NCBI GenBank assembly: GCA_037577475.1
Contig: JBAGJB010000221.1
Coordinates: 186,001-250,000, forward strand
Length of the DNA: 64,000 nucleotides
Source: Chaunax sp. Z400
Lineage: Eukaryota; Chordata; Actinopteri; Lophiiformes; Chaunacidae
Direction of reading: 5' to 3'
In this document: in pieces, positions 39,986-49,152 of the stretch
How positions within the stretch are numbered: the first letter of the stretch is position 1
How the letters are laid out: every line of letters starts with the position of its first letter
Translations under genes and position numbers: made by a program
Notes under the pieces: generated by a model
Database searches by the model: none
What the model was told of the DNA's origin: nothing
The model's input: only the letters and a program-made list of their open reading frames with translations

Positions 39986-41216
39986 CTAAAGGTTTATACT
40001 AAAGGTTTATACTAAAGGTTTATACTAAAGGTTTTTACTAAAGGTTTATACTAAAGGTTTACACTAAAGGTTTGACTAAAGGTTTATACTAAAGGTTTAA
40101 CTAAAGGTTTAACTAAAGGTTTATACTAAAGGTTTATACTAAAGGTTTATACTAAAGGTTTATACTAAAGGTTTAACTAAAGGTTTATACTAAAGGTTTA
40201 ACTAAAGGTTTATACTAAAGGTTTAACTAAAGGTTTATACTAAAGGTTTATACTAAAGGTTTAACTAAAGGTTTATACTAAAGGTTTATACTAAAGGTTT
40301 ATACTAAAGGTTTAACTAAAGGTTTATACTAAAGGTTTAACTAAAGGTTTATACTAAAGGTTTATACTAAAGGTTTAACTAAAGGTTTAACTAAAGGTTT
40401 ATACTAAAGGTTTATACTAAAGGTTTATACTAAAGGTTTAACTAAAGGTTTATACTAAAGGTTTATAATAAAGGTTTATACTAAAGGTTTATACTAAAGG
40501 TTTATACTAAAGGTTTAACTAAAGGTTTATACTAAAGGTTTAACTAAAGGTTTATACTAAAGGTTTATACTAAAGGTTTAACTAAAGGTTTAACTAAAGG
40601 TTTATACTAAAGGTTTATACTAAAGGTTTATACTAAAGGTTTAACTAAAGGTTTATACTAAAGGTTTATAATAAAGGTTTATACTAAAGGTTTATACTAA
40701 AGGTTTATACTAAAGGTTTATAATAAAGGTTTATACTAAAGGTTTATACTAAAGGTTTATAATAAAGGTTTATACTAAAGGTTTATACTAAAGGTTTGAC
40801 TAAAGGTTTATACTAAAGGTTTATACTAAAGGTTTAACTAAAGGTTTATACTAAAGGTTTATACTAAAGGTTTATACTAAAGGTTTATTACTAAAGGTTT
40901 ATTACTAAAGGTTTATAGTAAAGGTTTAACTAAAGGTTTAACTAAAGGTTTAACTAAAGGTTTGACTAAAGGTTTATACTAAATGTTTATACTAAAGGTT
41001 TATACTAAAGGTTCAACTAAAGGTTTATACTAAAGGTTTATACTAAAGGTTTATACTAAAGGTTTATACTAAAGGTTTAACTAAAGGTTTATACTAAAGG
41101 TTTAACTAAAGGTTTATACTAAAGGTTTAACTAAAGGTTTATACTAAAGGTTTAACTAAAGGTTTATACTAAAGGTTTATACTAAAGGTTTATACTAAAG
41201 GTTTATACTAAAGGTT
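39986..41216 (+). repeat. 12-13-bp minisatellite, left arm
   Basis: Tandem ACTAAAGGTTTAT (13 bp) alternates irregularly with a shorter ACTAAAGGTTTA form (12 bp), with occasional variants (AATAAAGG, GACTAAAGG). It abuts the TGTTGAGCC end of the transposon terminal repeat at 41217 with no spacer. Its reverse complement forms the much longer array at 49153-55262. Confidence 0.96.
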
Positions 41217-41545
41217 TGTTGAGCCGCATTTTGTAATAACGGTGCATTTTGTAATAAACGTCCAAAATGTAATAACTTTTTCATTTCATTTTGTAATAAA
41301 GCCGCATTTTGTAATAAACTGCCGCATTTTGTAATAAACTGCCCCAACGCATTTTGTAATAAATTTTGCCACATTATGTAATAAGTTATTACATTTTGAG
41401 AAGATTATTACAAAATGCACTTGCAACTTTTTTATTCTCTAGAAAATGTAATAACATGGTGCATTACGTAATAACAATTCTAAAGCATTGTTTATTTGTT
41501 TGTTAATTGTATTTTATTTTACTTTAAAGTATTTGTAAAAGTTAG
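41217..41545 (+). repeat. Transposon terminal repeat, copy L (329 bp)
   Basis: Outer end TGTTGAGCC, inner end GTAAAAGTTAG. It is largely composed of iterated GCATTTTGTAATAA motifs in both orientations, a layout typical of multiple transposase-binding sites. This is the only copy of the four pointing right. Confidence 0.88.
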
Positions 41546-42950
41546 GTAATGAGATGCGAAAAAAAATTGGTAATGAGATGCGAATTTTAAAAAAAAAAAG
41601 AAATGATTAAAAAAAATTGGTAATGAGATGCGAAAAAAAAATCGGTAATGAGATGCGGGGGGAAAATGGTAATGAGATGCGAAAAAAATTGGTAATGAGA
41701 TGCGGGGAAAAAATAAAATAATAATTGTTAATGAGATGCGAAAAATAAAATTGGTAATGAGATGCGGAAAAAAAAATTGGTAATGAGATGCAAAAAAAAC
41801 AGGAAAAAAACAAAAAAAATTGGTAATGAGATGCGGGGGGAAAAAAGTAATGAGATGCGAAAAAAAATTGGTAATGGGATGCGAGAAGGGAAAAAAAAAA
41901 TTGGTAATGAGATGCGAAAAAATATAATAATAAAAAATAATTGGTAATGAGATGCGGAAGAAAAAAAATTGGTAATGAGATGCGAGAAAAAAAAATTGGT
42001 AATGAGATGCGAGAAAAAAAATTGGTAATGAGATGCAGAAAAAAAAGGGAAAAAAATTGGTAATGAGATGCGGGGGAAAAAATTGGTAATGAGATGCGGG
42101 GAAAAAATTGGTAATGAGATGCGAGAAAAAAAATTGGTAATGAGATGCAGAAAAAAAAGAAAAAAAAATTGGTGATGAGCTGCGGGAAAAAAAATTGGTA
42201 ATGAGATGCGAAAAAAAATTGGTAATGAGATGCGGAATTTAAAAAAAAAATGCTTAAAAAATTGGTAATGAGATGCGGAAAAAAAATTGGTAATGAGATG
42301 CGGGGGGGGGAAATGGTAATGAGATGCTAAAAAAATTTGGTAATGAGATGCAGGAAAAAAAAATAATAATTGGTAATGAGATGCGGAAAAAAAATTGGTA
42401 ATGAGATGTGGGGAAAAACAGGGAAAAAAACAAAAATTGGTAATGAGATGCGAAAAAAAAAAGTAATGAGATGCGGAAGAAAAAAATTGGTAATGAGCTG
42501 CGAGAAAAAAAATTGGTAATGAGATGCAGAAAAAAAAGGAAAAAAAATTGTTAATGAGATGCGGGAAAAAAATTGGTAATGAGATGCGGGGGAAAAATTG
42601 GTAATGAGATGCGGAATTTTTTTTAGAAAAAATGCTTTAAAAAATTGGTAATGAGATGCGGAAAAAAAATTGGTAATGAGATGCGGGGGGGAAAATGGTA
42701 ATGAGATGCTAAAAAAATTTGGTAATGAGATGCAGGGGGAAAAAAATAATTGGTAATGAGATGCGAAAAATAAAATTGGTAATGAGATGCGGAAAAAATT
42801 TGTTAATGAGATGCGAGAAGGGGAAAAAATTGGTAATGAGATGCGGGGAAAAAAAATGGTAATGAGATGCGGAAGAAAAAAATTGGTAATGAGATGCTAA
42901 AAAAAATTGGTAATGAGATGCTAAAAAAAAATTTGGTAATGAGATGAAAA
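41546..42950 (+). repeat. GGTAATGAGATGCG tandem array
   Basis: About 1.4 kb of units with an invariant 14-bp core separated by variable-length A-rich (sometimes G-rich) spacers, giving periods near 25 bp and longer. The first ~460 bp match the inverted arm at 42968-43420; the rest has no mirrored partner. Confidence 0.92.
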
Positions 42951-42967
42951 ACAAAAAACAAAAAAAC

Positions 42968-43420
42968 AATTTACCAATTTTTTTTCTCGCATCTCATTAC
43001 CAATTTTTTTTCTTCCGCATCTCATTACCAATTTTTTTTTTTTTATATTTTTTCGCATCTCATTACCAATTTTTTTTTCCCTTCTCGCATCCCATTACCA
43101 ATTTTTTTTCGCATCTCATTACTTTTTTCCCCCGCATTTCATTACCAATTTTTTTTGTTTTTTTCCAGTTTTTTTTGCATCTCATTACCAATTTTTTTTC
43201 CGCATCTCATTACCAATTTTATTTTTCGCATCTCATTAACAATTATTATTTTATTTTTCCCCCGCATCTCATTACCAATTTTTTTTGCATCTCATTACCA
43301 TTTTTTCCCCGCATCTCATTACCGATTTTTTTTTCGCATCTCATTACCAATTTTTTTTAATCATTTCTTTTTTTTTTAAAATTCGCATCTCATTACCAAT
43401 TTTTTTTCACATCTCATTAC
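42968..43420 (-). repeat. Inverted arm of the GGTAATGAGATGCG array
   Basis: CGCATCTCATTACC units separated by T-rich spacers, the reverse complement of 41546-42003. The long T/A runs create hydrophobic-looking open frames on both strands; these are not genes. Confidence 0.9.
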
Positions 43421-43749
43421 CTAACTTTTACAAATACTTTAAAGTAAAATAAAATACAATTAACAAACAAATAAACAATGCTTTAGAATTGTTATTACGT
43501 AATGCACCATGTTATTACATTTTCTAGAGAATAAAAAAGTTGCAAGTGCATTTTGTAATAATCTTCTCAAAATGTAATAACTTATTACATAATGTGGCAA
43601 AATTTATTACAAAATGCGTTGGGGCAGTTTATTACAAAATGCGGCAGTTTATTACAAAATGCGGCTTTATTACAAAATGAAATGAAAAAGTTATTACATT
43701 TTGGACGTTTATTACAAAATGCACCGTTATTACAAAATGCGGCTCAACA
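43421..43749 (-). repeat. Transposon terminal repeat, copy R1 (329 bp)
   Basis: Reverse complement of copy L with the same 329-bp length, ending GGCTCAACA. It closes the foldback element. The flank after it (GGGCGGGCTG) does not match the left flank. Confidence 0.88.
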
Positions 43750-44224
43750 GGGCGGGCTGTAATCTGATTGGCTGCTGCATCAGTTCTACAAAGATCATGC
43801 ACTGCTTGCATGCTTAATTGAGACAGCCAACAGAGTTCAACATGATGCCAGGTATGAAAAAACTGTGTCAAATATTATCTGTGTAATTGAATATATGGAA
43901 GTATAAAGACATTTTGCAGTTGATCTAAAGTTATGTAGATGTTTTGCCCTTGATAAGAAATTATATGACTGAATTTAAACCTGCATTGTCCAAGTTATGC
44001 TCACTGCATTAAAAACAGTTTGTAAAGTAAAACTGAAATCTATGCCTCTAAGTACATATTAAAAGTTAATAACTTTTAATGACCGACAGGTAATAACACA
44101 TTTGAAGGAAAACTGTGCATGTGCAAAAAACTACACCCACACACACACACACACACACACACAATAGTACACTGCTCAAAAAATAAAGTGATCATTTAAA
44201 CAACACATCCCAGATCACAATGAA
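43750..44224. other. Spacer with (CA)n and a transposon-like fragment
   Basis: AT-rich spacer. A CA dinucleotide run occupies about 44134-44162. Just after it, CACTGCTCAAAAAATAAAGT resembles the terminal sequence of a small DNA transposon common in fish; I can support this only by resemblance. No gene seen. Confidence 0.45.
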
Positions 44225-44911
44225 TGTCATAATATGCAAATTAGATTGGTAAATTTACTCCCATCACAAACTTTGAGTCATGGTGAAGTTTTTCCTCATT
44301 TACAGTATAATTTTATCTCTTTCCACTTTCAAGTTACAGCCTTTTGAAATCTTCTTCAGAGATGAATGTTTTCCAATATGGCCGCCAACTGGTGATGTCA
44401 TAATATGCAAATTAGATTGGTAAATTTACTCCCATCACAAACTTTGAGTCATGGTGAAGTTTTTCCTCATTTACAGTATAATTTGATCTCTTTCCACTTT
44501 CAAGTTGCAGCCTTTTGAAATCTTCTTCAGAGATGAATGTTTTCCAATATGGCCACCACCTGGTGATGTCATAATATGCAAATTAGATTGGTAAATTTAC
44601 TCCCATCACAAACTTTGAGTAATGGTGAAGTTTTTCCACATTTACAGTATACTTTTATCTCTTTCCAGTTTCAAGTGACAGCCTTTTGGAAAATTGATAT
44701 TATAATTTCATATTTTCCAATATGGCCGCCACCCTATGACATCATAATATGCAAATTAGATTGGTAAATTTACTCCCATCACAAACTTAGGGTTGTGGTT
44801 AAGGTTTTTCTCATTTACAGCATAATTTTATCTCTTACCAGTTTCAAGTTACAGCCTTTTGGAAAATTAATATTAATATTTCATAAATTTTTGGAATATC
44901 TTTGGCGGCCA
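44225..44911 (+). repeat. Four ~171-bp tandem units
   Basis: The anchor AATATGCAAATTAGATTGG recurs at 44231, 44402, 44573 and 44746 (spacings 171, 171, 173). Units 1-3 are close copies; unit 4 is more diverged and runs out into unique sequence near 44911. No coding content. Confidence 0.93.
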
Positions 44912-45381
44912 AAGGGTTAACACAGTCATAAATAGTAAGCATCGAAATAGCTATTAAAAGGCTAAAAATGTTATAACAGGTGTGAAAACAATAAATTTGT
45001 TAAAACCTTGTTTTTCAGTATTCCTACAAAAGCAGCGTCCTCTTTAATGATAGCATCCTTTATTGAGACAAATCTAGGGCTATAACATAAGATCAACATT
45101 CATAAAGCAATTTGAATTACTGTGATGCCGCAGGTGGTGGTGGGTTATCAAAATTGTAATAATTAAAATACCTTCTTAAATATTAATTCAAGATAAAATA
45201 TTTTAGTACTTGAAATGAAATTCCACAAATAAAATAAAAGTGCAAAAAAAAAGGCACAAAATGCAGTTTAGTTTTGGGAGTTAAACATTTTCCCTCTTTT
45301 GTCACCCTTGTAGGTCTGCTAATTATAACCCTGACCTGCACCCTGCTGGGGCTCATTGTAGGCCATGGACAAAAGCAAGCA
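44912..45381. other. Region upstream of the integrase-OTU ORF, with candidate splice acceptors
   Basis: AT-rich sequence leading into the long ORF. The open frame continues upstream of the first in-frame ATG (45382) to 45274, but the extra 36 codons begin at TTG and encode a hydrophobic stretch. They overlap two acceptor-like sites: a pyrimidine-rich tract ending CACCCTTGTAG at 45313, and CTCATTGTAG at 45361. This suggests the ORF is the last exon of a spliced transcript or simply starts at 45382. No left-hand terminal repeat is present here. Confidence 0.5.
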
Positions 45382-47877
45382 ATGACCGAGGAAATGTACA
45401 ATGTCATAGTTCGCAAGTTGAGAGGAGAGTTTCATGTTCCAGTTTCTGAACGCACAAGAATTCAACAAAATGCCTTGGTGCGTCTCTGGAGAAATCAAGG
45501 GGTCTATTCTCTCAGTGAGGATGGGCAGACACTGCTGTGTGCCGGCAAGCCAGTCATGCTACAGTCTAATGTTGATTGTGTTGTTAAAAAGGGTCTAGAT
45601 GATACTAAGGGTTCTGGAGCAAGAAAGTTGAGCAAACGACTGAAAATGCATCATAGTGGCATAAGTGAAAGAAAGGTGCAGGAAATCTTGAACAAAACTG
45701 AGTGGTACCAACTTCAAAATGCAAAGTTTCTGAATAAGCCCCCTTTGATGACCATTCAAGCCAAAGAAGTGCAAGATCGACACCAAATTGACCTATTGGA
45801 CATGGGAAAAATGAAAATTAGTTATGGTCAGGCTTTATACCGTTACATTCTCACAGTGATGGATGTGTTCAGTCGTTACATGTGGCTGAAACCATTGAAA
45901 AGAAAAAGTAGTGTTGAAATCGCCAAACACCTTAACAAGATTTATCGTGAACATGGACCACCCAAAGTGTTACAACATGACAAAGGGACTGAGTTTAAAG
46001 GGGCAGTGAAAATTCTAATGACATCTCTGCAAGTGAAAATAATTGAAAGTTCAGCATATCATCCACAAAGCCAAGGAAAGGTTGAGAGGACACATAGGTG
46101 GCTAAGAAAGAAGATCATGTATGATCTGGTGAAATTTCAACGGAACGAAGTTAACTGGGTCAAGCACCTACCTGTATATTCAAGAGTGCTAAATGAGGAT
46201 CTTAAAGAAGTTTTAGGCTGGAGGTCTCCATTTGAAGTATACTATGGAAGAAAAAGCAACAGCATAAGGCATCCTTTATGCGGTTCTCCATCTTCTGTTC
46301 GTAAGGAGTCTGTGAGGAATCAACATTCAACTTTACCATCCTTGAGACATCGAGAAAAATTTGATACTAAACGAAAAAGGGTGAGAAGAATGGCACGGAA
46401 GGCCTCTGAGCACTGTGCTAAACTAATGATCAAGCGTGCATTCAAACAAAACCTATCACAACACTACAATGTTAAGGACGCTGTTTTGGTCAGAATGAGG
46501 GATGGTGCCCATCGAGTCTCCAAAAAGTATCACGTAAGGCGTGGTACAATTGTGAAAAAAAATCGAAAGCTCTCAAAATACAAAGTGAGTTTTAGGGACC
46601 CAAAGACCCTCCGACAAACACAAAAATGGTTCTTCGTGTCGGATATAACTAGTGCTACCCGGCTGCGAAAAAAGACACACTCTAAAAAACCCAAGACAGC
46701 ACCATCAAAGAGAGGCCTAAACCCACTTTTGTTTCAGTACACACACACAGACAGACTAGAGGAATTTATGTCCATGGAGTTAAGCATTCGCTATGACCCT
46801 GACCCAGATGGAAATTGTCAGTTTGCAGCCATGGCTGACCAGCTATCCACCCTTGGAATATTTAGATCACCAGAAAGCTTAAGAGATGAAATTGTCCAAG
46901 ACCTCAGGAATTATCCATACAATGGAAATGGAACACTCTTGTTCAACTTTGTCGAGGGCAATGACTGGGATGGATACTTGGAAAGAATGGCCCGAACTGG
47001 AACCTATGGTGACCACATTACTTCGCAAAGAGCATCTGAAATTTTCCAGGTCCAGTTTCTTGTAATTTCCTCTCTGGGAATCAATGCCTCAACTATTGTA
47101 TCAGAGTCAAACATATATTGTCACAACAATCCAGTGCTAGTACTTGGTCATGTGGCAGAGGGGCATGGAGAACATTATCTGAGTTTGGAGGGACCAGTCA
47201 CACCATTTATAGAGCATGTTTTGGATGCTCAAGCAGGACAGTTATATGACAACAACACACTTTCACCACTGCAGCCTGCCTCACCAGATGAGTCTGACCC
47301 ACCTATCCAGCCTGCCTCACCAGATGAGTCTGACCCACCTATCCAGCCTGCCTCACCAGATGAGTCTGACCCACCTATCCAGCCTGACTCACCAGATGAG
47401 TCTGACCCACCTATCCAGCCTGACTCACCAGATGAGTCTGACCCACCTATCCAGCCTGACTCACCAGATGAGTGTGACCCACCTATCCAGCCTGAGGACC
47501 CTGTTCTGACTACACCCCCTGTTCAGCCTGTCCTACCAACTGAAATGTTTCAGTCTATTATCAAAATGACCCTTGAGGATGACATGTCAATGCTTGGGAC
47601 GTTTATCAGAGTGTCTCAACATTTTAAAGACATTGCAGATCGATTCCATCCATCAATCTATCTAAGGGAAACATTAAGCCGAAGCCTTGGGTTGGACGTC
47701 GTTGGAAAGCACACAATTAGTGTACAAAGGTTGTACAAAGCAGCAGGGCGCTTTGGTGGTGTGGCATTAAAACTCAAGGAGCTGTTTGGGAAACATTCCA
47801 AGTGGTTTATGGCTTGGCTGGTAATTAGACATATTAGACATGGACAATTTGAAATTACGGATATATTTTGGAAATAG
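45382..47877 (+). CDS. Integrase/transposase-OTU protease fusion (Ginger-like transposon protein)
   Basis: An 831-residue ORF. Residues ~1-125 form an N-terminal region without the Cys-Cys pair of a retroviral HHCC finger. The integrase core (~125-300) has a candidate D,D,E triad: Asp137 in HQIDLLD, Asp200 in QHDKGTEF and Glu235 in HPQSQGKVER. A basic SH3-like tail (~360-430) follows. An OTU-type cysteine protease follows, with DGNC (Asp476, Cys479) and GHGEHYLSL (His598), as expected for a deubiquitinase. Residues 633-704 are six 12-residue Pro/Asp/Ser repeats, and a helical C-terminus follows. Known Ginger1 DNA transposons carry Gypsy-type integrase plus an OTU or Ulp1 protease, which fits; the missing zinc finger argues for a divergent lineage. 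Neighbours are terminal repeats of a TG...CA type. All key residues are intact and there are no stops, so it may be a recent or domesticated copy. The start is the first in-frame ATG; upstream exons are possible. Confidence 0.82.
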   Translation: MTEEMYNVIVRKLRGEFHVPVSERTRIQQNALVRLWRNQGVYSLSEDGQTLLCAGKPVMLQSNVDCVVKKGLDDTKGSGARKLSKRLKMHHSGISERKVQEILNKTEWYQLQNAKFLNKPPLMTIQAKEVQDRHQIDLLDMGKMKISYGQALYRYILTVMDVFSRYMWLKPLKRKSSVEIAKHLNKIYREHGPPKVLQHDKGTEFKGAVKILMTSLQVKIIESSAYHPQSQGKVERTHRWLRKKIMYDLVKFQRNEVNWVKHLPVYSRVLNEDLKEVLGWRSPFEVYYGRKSNSIRHPLCGSPSSVRKESVRNQHSTLPSLRHREKFDTKRKRVRRMARKASEHCAKLMIKRAFKQNLSQHYNVKDAVLVRMRDGAHRVSKKYHVRRGTIVKKNRKLSKYKVSFRDPKTLRQTQKWFFVSDITSATRLRKKTHSKKPKTAPSKRGLNPLLFQYTHTDRLEEFMSMELSIRYDPDPDGNCQFAAMADQLSTLGIFRSPESLRDEIVQDLRNYPYNGNGTLLFNFVEGNDWDGYLERMARTGTYGDHITSQRASEIFQVQFLVISSLGINASTIVSESNIYCHNNPVLVLGHVAEGHGEHYLSLEGPVTPFIEHVLDAQAGQLYDNNTLSPLQPASPDESDPPIQPASPDESDPPIQPASPDESDPPIQPDSPDESDPPIQPDSPDESDPPIQPDSPDECDPPIQPEDPVLTTPPVQPVLPTEMFQSIIKMTLEDDMSMLGTFIRVSQHFKDIADRFHPSIYLRETLSRSLGLDVVGKHTISVQRLYKAAGRFGGVALKLKELFGKHSKWFMAWLVIRHIRHGQFEITDIFWK
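47275..47490 (+). repeat. 36-bp coding minisatellite in the integrase-OTU ORF
   Basis: Six tandem 36-bp units encode QP(A/D)SPDESDPPI, between the OTU domain and the C-terminal helices. The first three units have Ala, the last three Asp, and the sixth has Cys for Ser. Likely a flexible acidic linker whose copy number varies. Confidence 0.93.
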
Positions 47878-48385
47878 AAATTTTGTTGTTTGTTTAGCCT
47901 TTTGAGGCAATTTCATATTTGTTTAAAATTAATCTTAGTGGAGAAATTTGCTGGTCACAGCAGCTCTCTAAACAAGCAGAAGACACTTACGTTGTTTAAG
48001 GTAGAACTTATATTCATTGGTTCATTATTATTTTAAATTGGCCGCAAGCCTGCATGTGTTGGTTGCATTTATTGTTGTTGAAAGGTTCTATAAATGCATA
48101 AATAAAGCTGTTCTTTACCTATTCATCAGCGTTTCTATTTTGTATGTGCATATGTTAATGTTTACGAATGGATTAAATTTTGATACCCAGAGTTTTGTTC
48201 TGTATTATAAGAAGCATAATACGGTTTGTTGGATGTTTATAACTATTCTTGATGTGGTTTTGGTATCCAATAAAAAAAATCTGGAATTTACAGAATATTC
48301 TCTGTTAATGCAACCTTTGAATAGTGTACTGATAGTAATTGCTAAGTACTGCTACTAGGCTAATACAGTGATACTAATAATAGGC
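47878..48385 (+). other. 3' region of the integrase-OTU gene with poly(A) signals
   Basis: AT-rich non-coding sequence between the stop codon and the next terminal repeat. AATAAA hexamers at 48101-48106 and 48269-48274 could end the transcript. An open frame here (48017-48358) is composition-driven and not accepted as a gene. Confidence 0.5.
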
Positions 48386-48714
48386 CTAACTTTTACAAAT
48401 ACTTTAAAGTAAAATAAAATACAATTAACAAACAAATAAACAATGCTTTAGAATTGTTATTACGTAATGCACCATGTTATTACATTTTCTAGAGAATAAA
48501 AAAGTTGCAAGTGCATTTTGTAATAATCTTCTCAAAATGTAATAACTTATTACATAATGCGGCAAAATTTATTACAAAATGCGTTGGGGCAGTTTATTAC
48601 AAAATGCGGCAGTTTATTACAAAATGCGGCTTTATTACAAAATGAAATGAAAAAGTTATTACATTTTGGACGTTTATTACAAAATGCACCGTTATTACAA
48701 AATGCGGCTCAACA
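48386..48714 (-). repeat. Transposon terminal repeat, copy R2 (329 bp)
   Basis: Same 329-bp length and orientation as R1, ending GGCTCAACA. It lies about 0.5 kb after the integrase-OTU stop codon, where the right end of the autonomous element is expected. The following flank is CGCCCTCCCC. Confidence 0.88.
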
Positions 48715-48911
48715 CGCCCTCCCCTCCCTGGCTGAGTGACAGACCATGTAGAGCTTTGAATTTGGCCACAAGTTATTGGCCTATATAATTCCAAACGTGT
48801 TCTGTCATACATAGATTTATTGGGCTACATAGCTCTAAGGGAAATTGCATAAAAAACAACAAAAAGTCACTCTTGTATAAATTCATTGTTTAACAAACAA
48901 CAATAATAGGT

Positions 48912-49152
48912 ATTATTACATAATGCACCATGTTATTACATTTCCTAGAAAATAAAAAAGTTGCAAGTGCATTTTGTAATAATCTTCTCAAAATGTAATA
49001 ACTTATTACATAATGTGGCAAAATTTATTACCAAATGCGTTGGGGCAGTTTATTACAAAATGCGGCAGTTTATTACAAAATGAAATGAAAAAGTTATTAC
49101 ATTTTGGACGTTTATTACAAAATGCACCGTTATTACAAAATGCGGCTCAACA
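48912..49152 (-). repeat. Transposon terminal repeat, copy R3 (shortened)
   Basis: About 241 bp matching the outer part of R2, with an internal deletion of roughly 20 bp and a truncated inner end. It ends GGCTCAACA at 49152 and touches the right minisatellite arm directly, mirroring copy L. The 197 bp between R2 and R3 hold no recognised feature. Confidence 0.85.

Larger units (their letters stand above)
41217..43749. mobile_element. 2.5-kb foldback element with long terminal inverted repeats
   Basis: Starts TGTTGAGCC and ends GGCTCAACA. The inverted arms are about 780 bp: 41217-42003 and 42968-43749. Each arm has a 329-bp outer terminal repeat followed by tandem GGTAATGAGATGCG units separated by A/G-rich spacers. 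Private variants appear in both arms in mirrored order (GGTAATGGGATGCGAGAAGG; a GAATTTTAAAAAA tract; TTGTTAATGAG), so this is true inversion rather than chance similarity between tandem units. The spacer between arms is the same tandem repeat in one orientation, with a short A/C-rich turn at about 42948-42968. It encodes nothing convincing. It is probably a non-autonomous relative of the integrase element next to it. No target-site duplication is visible. Confidence 0.8.

Noticed and set aside
39731..40015. 94-residue ORF at the left minisatellite edge
   Set aside because: Runs into the minisatellite, has no domain and no supporting context.
41546..43420. Hydrophobic or lysine-rich proteins in the GGTAATGAGATGCG arrays
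   Set aside because: Produced by A/T runs and tandem units; no domain and no sensible start context.
48017..48358. 113-residue ORF downstream of the integrase-OTU gene
   Set aside because: AT-rich, no recognised domain, no clear start, and it lies in the probable 3' UTR with poly(A) signals.
43421..48714. LTR retrotransposon with R1 and R2 as LTRs flanking the integrase ORF
   Set aside because: The repeats start TG only at the outer end and do not end in CA at the inner end; there is no gag, RT or primer-binding site, and the same repeat also occurs in inverted orientation.
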